A stretch of 64,000 bases of DNA from Pyrinomonas sp040289685 (GTDB lineage Bacteria; Acidobacteriota; Blastocatellia; Pyrinomonadales; Pyrinomonadaceae): assembly GCF_040289685.1 (NCBI RefSeq), contig NZ_PSLQ01000007.1, forward strand, positions 1 through 64,000, read 5' to 3'. The notes beneath the pieces were generated by a model. It made no database searches and was not told the origin of the DNA. It was given only the letters and a program-made list of their open reading frames with translations. The position numbers were made by a program, and so were the translations under genes. Position 1 is the stretch's first letter. Every line of letters starts with the position of its first letter. Below, piece after piece: positions 27,769 through 35,883 of this stretch.

Positions 27769-29145
27769 ATGATCCACTTCGAGAGTCGCGTGTCGGAGCA
27801 CGCGGTGGATGGGGCGACACGGCTTCTACTGTTGGACCGTTTACAGGAGATGGGCTTCGTGCCATTGATTCGATCGGCGCGGGCGCGCTGTTTCGAAGTC
27901 GTCCTTTCCGGCCCGACGCGCGTTCGTGAGATGGAACGAGCTGTCGCGGCTTGGATGGAGGCTGAAAGGGCAGAGCCTTACGTTCGCGGCGATCTGTTCT
28001 TTCTTCGCGATGCCGTGCTCTTTCTGATTTTCGGCTCTGCAGGGGGCGAGTCTGAAACGAAGGCTGGCGTGGTCTACACCAACGCGAGCACGGAGCAGTT
28101 GGTAGCGCTCGATGATTTCTGCCAGAAGATAGAAGAGTCGCTCGATGCCATGCGACGGGCGAGCGGCACACCGCTGATAGAAGCAAGGGGATGGCGTCGG
28201 ATCGAACCGCGTTTCGGACGCGGTTGGGAGCGTTTCATTGAACGGGCCGAAGCGAGCCAAGCTCGGTTGAGCGAAGTGCCATTGCAGGCGACGGATCTTC
28301 TGACGGACGAAGAGACGCGCCGTCTGCTTCGACGAATGCGCGAAGGGCAGGCGGAAGGGGTCGCGGCAGCGCCGCTCGGCGACCATGTGGACGAGACCCT
28401 GCTCAGCCGTTTGACCGAAGCGGGGCTTTTACGTCGCGAAGTCGCGGTGGTTTGTCGGCGCGAGGGACGCGCTCTCTTTCGTTTACCATCGCCCGAGGCG
28501 CTCGAACTGATCTTGACGAGCAACGCTGTGTGCAGTGAGTGTGGCGCTGCCGTCGCCGACGAAAGGGTCGAAGAGCGGGTCGCATTGACCGATCAAGCCA
28601 CCAAGTTGCTCGACGGCGGCGCGTGGCTGGCGGCGCGCACACGCTTGCTGCTGCGCGAGCTAGGCATACGCGATGAACAGATGGCTATCATGCTCACGCC
28701 CGAAGGCGATGCGTTGGCGATGGTCGGCGTGCATGCGGAACTCTTCTTGCTCCACCTGCGCGACGGTGATTTCGCTCTCGCGCATGCGCGCCGCGCCTTG
28801 GACTTGGCGATCGAGCATGAAGCGACGCATTTGATCGTCGTCTCGACGGGCAAGATAGGCGGCGAAGCGCGTTCTAAACTGCGCGACTACGCTCGTCGTC
28901 AGGCGGCAGGTGAAGTGTTGCTTGTCGAAGGAATGGAATCCGCTCCAGCTGAGTTACGCCATGCCTTCGACCGCGCTGCGCAGCGCGCGCTGGTTGCCGA
29001 GCTGAGCGAACTCGACAGCAGTTTGGGCTTGAGCGTGGGCCACTTGATCTGGACGCGTTTTCGTATGACGCAGCGCATCGGCACATTGCGCGACGCGACC
29101 GAATCGGCGCTTGGCGCAGTGGCCGGAAAGCTACGCGATCTCTGA
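27769..29145 (+). CDS. Protein of unknown function with Cys-pair motif
   Basis: A 458-residue soluble protein that I cannot assign. ATG 27769 has a strong GGGAGGGA ribosome binding site. The N-terminal 130 residues are mixed alpha/beta. Residues about 165-245 are helical and could be a winged-helix-like segment (DETLLSRLTEAGLLRREVAVVCR). A short CSECG motif near residue 261 may be half of a zinc site. The C-terminal 170 residues have a pattern (LFLLHLRDGDFALAHARRAL then THLIVVSTGKIGGEARSKL) that recalls restriction-endonuclease-like folds, but no PD-(D/E)xK set is certain. The palindromic repeats just upstream may control it. There are no neighbours in an operon. Confidence 0.7.
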   Translation: MIHFESRVSEHAVDGATRLLLLDRLQEMGFVPLIRSARARCFEVVLSGPTRVREMERAVAAWMEAERAEPYVRGDLFFLRDAVLFLIFGSAGGESETKAGVVYTNASTEQLVALDDFCQKIEESLDAMRRASGTPLIEARGWRRIEPRFGRGWERFIERAEASQARLSEVPLQATDLLTDEETRRLLRRMREGQAEGVAAAPLGDHVDETLLSRLTEAGLLRREVAVVCRREGRALFRLPSPEALELILTSNAVCSECGAAVADERVEERVALTDQATKLLDGGAWLAARTRLLLRELGIRDEQMAIMLTPEGDALAMVGVHAELFLLHLRDGDFALAHARRALDLAIEHEATHLIVVSTGKIGGEARSKLRDYARRQAAGEVLLVEGMESAPAELRHAFDRAAQRALVAELSELDSSLGLSVGHLIWTRFRMTQRIGTLRDATESALGAVAGKLRDL

Positions 29146-29460
29146 GGCTTCTGACCGGGAGAAGGAAGGCGCAAATGCGCGCTCGCTGCTCGACTCAGTC
29201 GAGCGAAGCATCAGATGCGGAGCACTGCTGTCTTACGCGACTCGGCTATTTCGCTCCGAACCAAGCCGAACGGATCAACAGAAGAAAAGTGAAAGATCGG
29301 GGGTTGGGTAGTGGCAGATGGAAGCGTCTTCGAAGTTTGAAGAAAAACGGGTTGACAACCAACCATGCTTTCGGTGAATCTTATTGTTGCGGTTTCGCCC
29401 AGCGAAACCGCTTTCGATAGGCGGTCCAGCCGACGAGTTTGAGTCAGCATTGCGTCACCC
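29146..29460. other. Gap with hairpin before the transglycosylase gene
   Basis: A TTGACA at 29352-29357 has no matching -10. A perfect ten-base-pair hairpin, GCGGTTTCGC/GCGAAACCGC with a three-base loop, lies at 29389-29411, about 50 bases before the next start, and is followed by TTTCG. It could be a terminator for the preceding gene or a leader hairpin. Nothing else was seen. Confidence 0.45.
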
Positions 29461-30822
29461 ATGAGGAAGCCGTTGCTTTTCATCTGCCTACTTTTGTTCT
29501 CCACCGTGGAGACGCCCGCTCAAACTTCTGATGCCCAGACCGTGCCTCTGCCGTCAGCGACGAGACCGCGCATCGTTGGCGCGCCTTCCCCGACGCCGCC
29601 CGCACAGAGTGCGCCGCCGACTCCAAACTCGCCAGCCAAAGTGGTCACGCCAACCGTTGTGCCGACGGCGCCGCCGCAGCCGGTGCAGCCTTTGCCATAC
29701 GGCAAAGTGAAGACCAAGCTTGAAGAAGCCAAACGCGCGCTTCGCTCTCGGCCCAAGCTCACGGCGGCGGGAAACTCTGCGACCTTCTTCGTGACGCTCA
29801 CGGCTTACGATCCGGCAACGTCGCAATTACATCTGATCGCACTGCCGAAACAGACGTTTCTAACGCCCGGAGCGGAAACGACCGTCTCGACGTCGAACGG
29901 AAAGCTTGTTCGCGTGCGTATCCTCAGACCGAACTACGTCAACACGGCGGTCGAGATCACGGACGTCGCAACGGGACGCCATCTAGCGCCTTTGGTAGTC
30001 GAATATCCGATTGAGAAGGGGGGCGCGTTTCGCGAGATGGCTTACTACGTCTCAGCCCATCCGGCGCTGCTGACCGATGATTTGGTGCGTGCCGGGCGAG
30101 AGTATGTACGGAGCATGGTCGATCTGGCAGCAAAACGGTTGCGCGATAAAGGCGTCTCTATCTCGCCGCAGATCCTCGACATCGCTGAACGCCTGTGCGT
30201 CGTCGAGCACGTGGACCACGACCGTTTCATGCGCGAAAGTCGCCTCAAGCTCTTCGAGGAGATTTATGCGCTCTACGGGTTGAACGAACTCGACACCTAC
30301 CGTTACTCGGTCAGCAGCGCTGGCGCAGGTGGCATGGTTCAGATGATCCCTTCCACCTACCGCATGGTGCGCGATCGTTATCCGGCGATCGGGTTGAATC
30401 CGGATTTCGTCCTCGGCATGCGCAACCACGGCAACGCGCTGGAAGCCATGCTCCTCTACATGCGAGACACATGGAACGATCTTGCGCAGGATCCTGACGT
30501 CGCCTACGCGGTGAGCGTCGGTTGGGCGACGCAAGATGAATTGATCGCCGCCGGTTACAACTCCAACCCGGCCCGTCTGCCTTCGTACATACGACGCGGC
30601 GGAGCCGACTGGCGCGCGCTCATCCCGCGCGAAACGCAGATCTATCTGCAAATATATCGGGCGCTCGACAGTTTGATCCCGCTCGAACGACGCGCCGACA
30701 AGGCGGAAAAACCGAAGTTGGCGGACAGTTTGGAAAAGCCAGCAAAACCCACGCCGCTTGCGCCCACGGGCTCGGCCCCTCTTCCATCAGCCATACCCGG
30801 CATCGGGGGCCCCCGGCTTTAG
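29461..30822 (+). CDS. Secreted transglycosylase-like protein with altered C-terminus
   Basis: A 453-residue protein with a signal peptide (residues 1-20, cleaved after TPAQ) and a Pro/Thr-rich linker (about 30-80). A middle region of unknown fold precedes a lytic-transglycosylase-like segment near 285-310: NELDTYRYSVSSAGAGGMVQ, then IPSTY. This matches the E...S..GA.G..Q..P.T pattern of SLT domains. The enzyme would cleave peptidoglycan glycan strands in the envelope. The last codons and the TAG stop fall inside the IS605-like hairpin at 30810-30830, ending GGPRL, the same ending that tnpB genes of this type show. The true C-terminus was therefore probably replaced by an element remnant. Confidence 0.75.
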   Translation: MRKPLLFICLLLFSTVETPAQTSDAQTVPLPSATRPRIVGAPSPTPPAQSAPPTPNSPAKVVTPTVVPTAPPQPVQPLPYGKVKTKLEEAKRALRSRPKLTAAGNSATFFVTLTAYDPATSQLHLIALPKQTFLTPGAETTVSTSNGKLVRVRILRPNYVNTAVEITDVATGRHLAPLVVEYPIEKGGAFREMAYYVSAHPALLTDDLVRAGREYVRSMVDLAAKRLRDKGVSISPQILDIAERLCVVEHVDHDRFMRESRLKLFEEIYALYGLNELDTYRYSVSSAGAGGMVQMIPSTYRMVRDRYPAIGLNPDFVLGMRNHGNALEAMLLYMRDTWNDLAQDPDVAYAVSVGWATQDELIAAGYNSNPARLPSYIRRGGADWRALIPRETQIYLQIYRALDSLIPLERRADKAEKPKLADSLEKPAKPTPLAPTGSAPLPSAIPGIGGPRL

Positions 30823-30830
30823 CCGTGGGG
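30810..30830. repeat. IS605-like end hairpin supplying a stop codon
   Basis: CCCC-GGCT-TT-AGCC-GT-GGGG, followed by TGG and TTGAC. The hairpin's loop TAG is the stop codon of the upstream gene. It is the same type as the hairpin at 1-21, which is also followed by TTGAC. Confidence 0.65.
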
Positions 30831-30844
30831 TGGTTGACAATTTC

Positions 30845-30888
30845 GCGCGAAGGGGACTGCCGACTTTAGGCGGCAGTCCCCTTCGCGC
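30845..30888. repeat. Perfect 18-bp hairpin with TTTAG loop
   Basis: The arms GCGCGAAGGGGACTGCCG (30845-30862) and its exact complement (30871-30888) enclose the loop ACTTTAGG. It lies between convergent genes and could terminate transcription from both sides, although no T-run follows. The loop resembles the IS605-like hairpin 15 bases upstream. Confidence 0.6.
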
Positions 30889-31076
30889 TCCCTCCTTGTG
30901 TTATCTTGAAACGCGCTTTAGCCTAGCGTTTCTTTCCGGCTCGGACCGAGCCTTCGGGACGTAACGTAAACGGTCACATCATGCGTGTCCCGAGAAGCCA
31001 CCCGCTTTAGCTGGCAGCAGTGGTCACAAAGGCTCTTAAAGCTTCTTCCAACGCAAATCCGCCGAACCGCGAAATG
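30889..31076. other. Hairpin-rich intergenic stretch
   Basis: No gene. It contains GAAACGC/GCGTTTC at 30908-30932 around GCTTTAGCC, a compact GGCTCGG-A-CCGAGCC palindrome at 30938-30952, and GCCA...GCTTTAGC...TGGC near 30997-31014. Three of the hairpins in this region share a CTTTAG apex. Confidence 0.5.
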
Positions 31077-32915
31077 TCATCGGGATGTTATGATGGCATC
31101 TTTGAATTCCGCGCGCCCGAGTCGGTTGGCGTACTGCAAGCGGTAGAGTCGCCAGTATAGTCCTCTCTGCGCGAACAGTTCCTGATGTGTGCCCTGTTCG
31201 CGTATCTCGCCGCGATGAAGGACGATGATGCGGTCAACGTTTTGAATCGTCGATAGGCGATGCGCGATGACGAGCGACGTGCGCCCGCGCATGACTCGTT
31301 CGATGGCCCGCTGAATCAACTGTTCCGTTTCGGTGTCGATCGAACTGGTCGCTTCGTCGAGAATGAGAATTGCCGGATCGAAAGCGAGCGCGCGCGCAAA
31401 GCTGATCAGTTGTTTCTGTCCGACGGAGAGGCCCGCCCCGCGCTCGCGCACTTCCGCCTTGTAACCGCCGGGCAAGCGTGCGATGAACTGTTCGGCTTGC
31501 ACCTCGCGCGCAGCCCAGCGGACGCGCTCATCGCTGATCTCGGCGCGTCCTAAACGGATGTTGCTTTCGATGGTTCCGCTGAAGAGAAAGACATCTTGCA
31601 GCACGACGGCGAAGTTGCGTCTGAGGTCGCGCAGATCCCACTCGCGCACATCGACGCCGTCGAGAAGCACGCGCCCGCGTTGAACGTCGTAAAAGCGCAT
31701 CAACAGGTTGGTGATCGTCGTCTTGCCGGATCCGGTGTGGCCGACGATAGCGACCGACTGGCCCGGTTCGATGGTGAAAGAGACGTCGCGCAAAACCCAT
31801 TCCTCTTCCTTGTAAGCAAACCAAACGCCATCGAACTCGACCTTTCCGCGGGCGCGCCCCGTGCGGCGCGGATGCGGCGGCGAGGTCACGGCGATGGGCT
31901 GGTCCAGCGTGCGGAAGATACGGTGCGAAGCGACCACCGCCGCTTGCAGGACGTTATATTTATCCGAAAGATCGCGGATCGGTTGAAAGAGTTGTTGCAG
32001 GTACTGAATGAAGGCAACGAGCGCGCCAAGCGACAGCGCCCCTTCGCCGGGCGCGCTTCCCAAGACGCGCCAGCCGCCATACCAAATGATGAGCGCCGTG
32101 CCGATGGCCCCGATCAGATCGACGAGCGGGAAGAAGATAGCATAGTAGAAGATCGTCTCGATGTTGGCGCGGCGATAGTCATCGTTCAGTTCATGGAACT
32201 GCGCCTGCGCCTTCTCTTCGCGGTTGAAAAGTTGAACGATTTGCGCTCCCGATAGGTGCTCTTGAAGAAAGGAATTGATGCGCGCCAGCCGCGTCCGCAC
32301 GCGGTCGTAGCCGCGTCGCGCGTGGCGGCGAAACCACATCGTCGCCGCAAAGAGCATCGGCACCGTGAGCAGCGTCACGAGCGTCAACCGCCAATCCATC
32401 CAGAACATGAGGGCCGCGATAGCGAAGATCATCACCAGATCGCCGAGGACATCTATGACGCCCGACGTGAACAGTTCGTTGAGCGCATCGACATCGGAGG
32501 TGAGCCGCGTCATGATTCGTCCGACGGGCGTTCGGTCGTAGTAGGCGACGTCTTGTCGTTGAAGCTTGGTGTAGAGTTCGCTCCGAAGATCGTACATCAC
32601 GCGCTGACCGACCGTTTCGAGCAGAACCGTCTGCACGTAGGAGAGAACGAAAGTCAGCAACAGCACGCCCAAGAAAGCGAGCGCGAGCCATTTCAGTCCG
32701 GCGAGCTGACGCGGCACGATATACCAATCGATGGCGTACTGCGTGAACTTCGGCTGTAATATCCGCAGCGCGTTGAGCACGAGCGTCAGCAGCAAGGCCG
32801 GAACGAGCGCGCGCACGTACGGACGCAGGTAGCGCAAGAGTCGGCGCGCGACATGCCAATCGTAAGTTCGTCCGATGGCCTCCTCTTCGTGAAACTGGCG
32901 AGCCGCCGTTGACAT
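31077..32915 (-). CDS. ABC exporter half-transporter (canonical ATPase site)
   Basis: A 612-residue MsbA/BmrA-type protein with six membrane helices (about 25-310) fused to an ATPase. Walker A is GHTGSGKTT, the signature is LSVGQ, Walker B is ILILDEATSSID with the catalytic Glu, and the H-loop is VIAHRLSTI. With the 580-residue partner encoded upstream on the same strand it is likely to form a heterodimeric exporter of lipids, drugs or peptides; the substrate is unknown. It is the last of three genes read right to left (35135 to 31077), with gaps of about 20 bases. Confidence 0.93.
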   Translation of the reverse strand: MSTAARQFHEEEAIGRTYDWHVARRLLRYLRPYVRALVPALLLTLVLNALRILQPKFTQYAIDWYIVPRQLAGLKWLALAFLGVLLLTFVLSYVQTVLLETVGQRVMYDLRSELYTKLQRQDVAYYDRTPVGRIMTRLTSDVDALNELFTSGVIDVLGDLVMIFAIAALMFWMDWRLTLVTLLTVPMLFAATMWFRRHARRGYDRVRTRLARINSFLQEHLSGAQIVQLFNREEKAQAQFHELNDDYRRANIETIFYYAIFFPLVDLIGAIGTALIIWYGGWRVLGSAPGEGALSLGALVAFIQYLQQLFQPIRDLSDKYNVLQAAVVASHRIFRTLDQPIAVTSPPHPRRTGRARGKVEFDGVWFAYKEEEWVLRDVSFTIEPGQSVAIVGHTGSGKTTITNLLMRFYDVQRGRVLLDGVDVREWDLRDLRRNFAVVLQDVFLFSGTIESNIRLGRAEISDERVRWAAREVQAEQFIARLPGGYKAEVRERGAGLSVGQKQLISFARALAFDPAILILDEATSSIDTETEQLIQRAIERVMRGRTSLVIAHRLSTIQNVDRIIVLHRGEIREQGTHQELFAQRGLYWRLYRLQYANRLGRAEFKDAIITSR

Positions 32916-32936
32916 CCCTTTGCCTCCCGAAAGATC

Positions 32937-33374
32937 CTACTCGCTCGGCACCGCTTCGAGGTGATCGCGTCGCGGGTAGTGAGCGATGATGGCCAGCGCC
33001 GCAATCACGCAGATCGCGTAAGCGAGACGACTACGCGAAAGGAAGAAGGCGACCACACTGAGCACTGCCGCCGCTTCACACAGAACGAAAGCGATCAGAT
33101 AAGCGCGCACCACTTGCCAGAGCTTGTGGCGCGCTACGGCCAGCGCAAGGAACACGCGTTTGGCGATGACCGATGAGCCGATGATGGAAAGGCTGGCGAA
33201 CGCAAACAAGATCGCGATCACATGGCTGCTTTCGGCAACCGGTCTCGTCGTCTCGCCCGCCCAGATGAAGAGTCCGCAGAGAGCGGCTGAAACGAGAAAC
33301 GTCGTCCAAAGCAGAAAGAGGCGCCGCAGATTTCTATTCACTTCGACGGCGCGGTTCTCAGTCGGTTTGATCAT
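32937..33374 (-). CDS. Small four-helix membrane protein
   Basis: A 145-residue protein with four predicted membrane segments (about 18-40, 50-70, 88-110 and 115-132) and short charged ends. I do not recognise the family. It lies between the two halves of the ABC exporter with gaps of 18 and 21 bases, so it is almost certainly co-transcribed with them and may be an accessory subunit. No catalytic motif is visible. Confidence 0.75.
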   Translation of the reverse strand: MIKPTENRAVEVNRNLRRLFLLWTTFLVSAALCGLFIWAGETTRPVAESSHVIAILFAFASLSIIGSSVIAKRVFLALAVARHKLWQVVRAYLIAFVLCEAAAVLSVVAFFLSRSRLAYAICVIAALAIIAHYPRRDHLEAVPSE

Positions 33375-33392
33375 CCGCTTTCGTCCCCCGTT

Positions 33393-35135
33393 CTAGCTTG
33401 TCGCCAACTCCTCTTCGAGCAATTGACGTTCATACAGCGCCGCGTATTCGCCGCCACGCGCGAGCAGCTCTTCGTGCGTGCCGGATTCGATGATCTCTCC
33501 ATCGTCGAGAACATAGATGACATCCGCATCGCGCACCGTCGAGATGCGATGCGAGACGATGATGCTGGTCCGTTGGCGCATCACCTCGCGCAAACGGGCG
33601 AGGATCTTCTCTTCGGTGTAAGAGTCAACCGAAGAGAGCGCGTCGTCGAGGATCAGGATGCGCGGACGTCGAATGATGGCGCGCGCCAACGTCACACGTT
33701 GCTTTTGCCCTCCGGAGAGGGTGATGCCGCGCTCGCCGACAACCGTCTCGAAACCGGCGGGGAAAGCGCGCACATCGTCCATCAATCCAGCGACCTCGGC
33801 GGCCCATTCGATCTCTTCGCGCGAAGCCCCTTCGACGCCGAAGGCGATGTTTTCGGCCAGCGTCTCGCTGAAGAGAAAAGGCTCCTGTGGTGCGTAACCG
33901 ATGCTCGCACGGATCTGCGACAACGGACGCTCGCGCACGTCAACGCCATCAATGAACACGGTGCCAGGCGGCGGATCGAGAATGCGCGGGATCAAATTGA
34001 GCAGCGTCGATTTGCCGCTCCCCGTGCGTCCGACGAAAGCGACCGTCCGTCCAGCCTCGATGGTCAAGTCGATGCCGCGTAGCACCGCGGGCGCGTGTTC
34101 GTGATAGCCAAACGTCAATCGGCGGAATTCGATCTGGCCGCTGATCGGCGGATCGGCTTGTGGATGAATGGCATCGGCGATGCTGGGTCGAACAGCGAAA
34201 ATGGCGTTGATCCTCTTGAGACTGGCCGTTCCGCGCTGGTAGAGGTTGACGACGTAACCCATCGCGATGAGCGGCCAGATAAGACGCGCGAGATAGAGGT
34301 TGAATTCGGTGAATCCGCCGACGGTGATTTCGCCGCGCGCGGCCAAAGTTCCGCCGTACCAGATGATGAGCACGAAGCCGAGTCCGATAAGCAACTGGAG
34401 CAATGGGCGCATCGCCGCCGAGATGCGCACCAAGCTCAAATTGCGTTCGGCGTACTGCTGGTTCAAGCGATTGAAGGCCTCGATCTCTGCTTCTTCCTGT
34501 GCATAAGCGCGCACGACGCGCACACCGGTGAAGTTCTCTTGCGCCCGCGCGGAGATCTGCGCGAAGAAGTCTTGAATCTTCTCGAATCGCAAATGAATCT
34601 GTTGACCCAAGTATTTGACCGTCAACGAGACGAGCGGCATGGTGACGAAAAGCAGCAAGGTCAGACGCACGCTGATACGCAACATCAACGGGAGAACGAT
34701 CAAGATGACGAAGAGCGTCTGCAACGAGTACATAATGGCCGGTCCAGCTAACTGTCGTGCGGCTGAGAGGTCGTTGGTAGCGCGCGCCATCAAATCGCCG
34801 ATGCGATGGGATTGAAAGAACGAAAGCGGTTGTCGTTGCAGATGAGCGTAGAAGTCGCGGCGAAGATCGTACTCGACGTGGCGCGACATGCCGATGAGAA
34901 CCAATCGCTGCAAAAAGAGGAAAAATCCGCTCACGAAGCTGACGCCGAGGATCAGGAGCGCATAGCGCGCCAGCTTCTCCCACGTCAAGTTCGCGCGAAG
35001 ATCGTCCACCGCACGCCCGACCAGCACCGGGACCAACAGGCCGATGGCCACCGAGGCGAGGACGCACAGCGTGCCAAAGATCAGGTGTTTTTTGTACGGG
35101 CCGAAATAGCGAACGAATTTGCGTAGATCATCCAT
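33393..35135 (-). CDS. ABC exporter half-transporter (degenerate ATPase site)
   Basis: A 580-residue six-helix exporter half fused to an ATPase. Walker A is GRTGSGKST, the signature LSGGQ and the H-loop IIVSHRISTV are intact. The Walker B catalytic Glu is Asp (LILDDALSSVD). This is the pattern of heterodimeric exporters such as TM287/288 and BmrCD, in which one nucleotide site is non-canonical. The partner with the complete Walker B is the 612-residue protein at 31077-32915. It is the first gene of the three-gene operon. ATG 35135 fits the family length. Confidence 0.93.
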   Translation of the reverse strand: MDDLRKFVRYFGPYKKHLIFGTLCVLASVAIGLLVPVLVGRAVDDLRANLTWEKLARYALLILGVSFVSGFFLFLQRLVLIGMSRHVEYDLRRDFYAHLQRQPLSFFQSHRIGDLMARATNDLSAARQLAGPAIMYSLQTLFVILIVLPLMLRISVRLTLLLFVTMPLVSLTVKYLGQQIHLRFEKIQDFFAQISARAQENFTGVRVVRAYAQEEAEIEAFNRLNQQYAERNLSLVRISAAMRPLLQLLIGLGFVLIIWYGGTLAARGEITVGGFTEFNLYLARLIWPLIAMGYVVNLYQRGTASLKRINAIFAVRPSIADAIHPQADPPISGQIEFRRLTFGYHEHAPAVLRGIDLTIEAGRTVAFVGRTGSGKSTLLNLIPRILDPPPGTVFIDGVDVRERPLSQIRASIGYAPQEPFLFSETLAENIAFGVEGASREEIEWAAEVAGLMDDVRAFPAGFETVVGERGITLSGGQKQRVTLARAIIRRPRILILDDALSSVDSYTEEKILARLREVMRQRTSIIVSHRISTVRDADVIYVLDDGEIIESGTHEELLARGGEYAALYERQLLEEELATS

Positions 35136-35883
35136 GGTCCGACAACGCGAGAAAGATCATAATGCGCCATTCGTATGGCCGACGGCAAGTTGCCGGAAAG
35201 AGAGTTGAAGCGCCTGTCACCGTCGCGACCGAAAGTCAAAGATGGAAACTCGATACTAACAAGTACCATGCGCCGCCAAGATGCCGCCAGTCGTGTCTCA
35301 AAGCCGAGGACGCGAGACCGACGCGCCAGAGGCATGATTCCAAACGAAAACGAAGTGGGCGGGATTAATCACGCGATCTCGCGCCTCGCGCGGAAAAAGT
35401 TGAACTCGCTTTTGAACGACCCGCACTTCAACGAGGCAGACCCTGAAACTTTCAAAGGAGCACCTGAGAAGGCCGAAGTCCGGGCGATGATGTCCGAAAG
35501 GTTTAAAATCATCTACAAGCTGCTCGGCAAATGAGCCTCCTTGGGTCGCAGATTCTCTTCGGAGTGCTCAAAGCAATCAACAGGGCGGCGAAGGGATTGA
35601 GGAAGGCGTTCAAAGACTTCAGTATCCAGGGAAGCCCATTTTCGTTAACGGCCCAACCGATCAACTGACGCACGAGGTAGGTGCGGATCGCGTGCCAGAA
35701 TCGATTTTGCCTTCAACGCAGATGGGCAACTGGAGCCGTTCATCAAAATCGTCGAGACGACCGGGCGTTTAACGGTGCCGCTATATAGCAACCGTCACGC
35801 TTTGCTAGCCCTCGCCGAAGCCTTTTCGGCGATTTTTACGCCTCTTGACGGCAAGTGATCCATAAGCTCAGATCGTCGATCGT
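35136..35883. other. Accessory stretch with gene fragments
   Basis: No intact recognisable gene. A 119-codon frame at 35175-35534 has a convincing-looking C-terminal part (AISRLARKKLNSLLND to FKIIYKLLGK) but an Arg/Ser-rich, non-coding-like beginning. It overlaps (ATGA) a 45-codon frame at 35531 (MSLLGSQILFGVLKAI). A further coding-like fragment is listed at 35697. Together they look like eroded genes of unknown origin. Confidence 0.45.
35697..35858 (+). pseudogene. Gene fragment, family unknown
   Basis: A 53-codon stretch reading RIDFAFNADGQLEPF through LLALAEAF to TPLDGK then TGA has natural amino-acid composition, but it has no start codon nearby and a stop about 50 bases upstream in the same frame. 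It is probably the 3' end of a lost gene. I do not recognise it. Confidence 0.4.
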
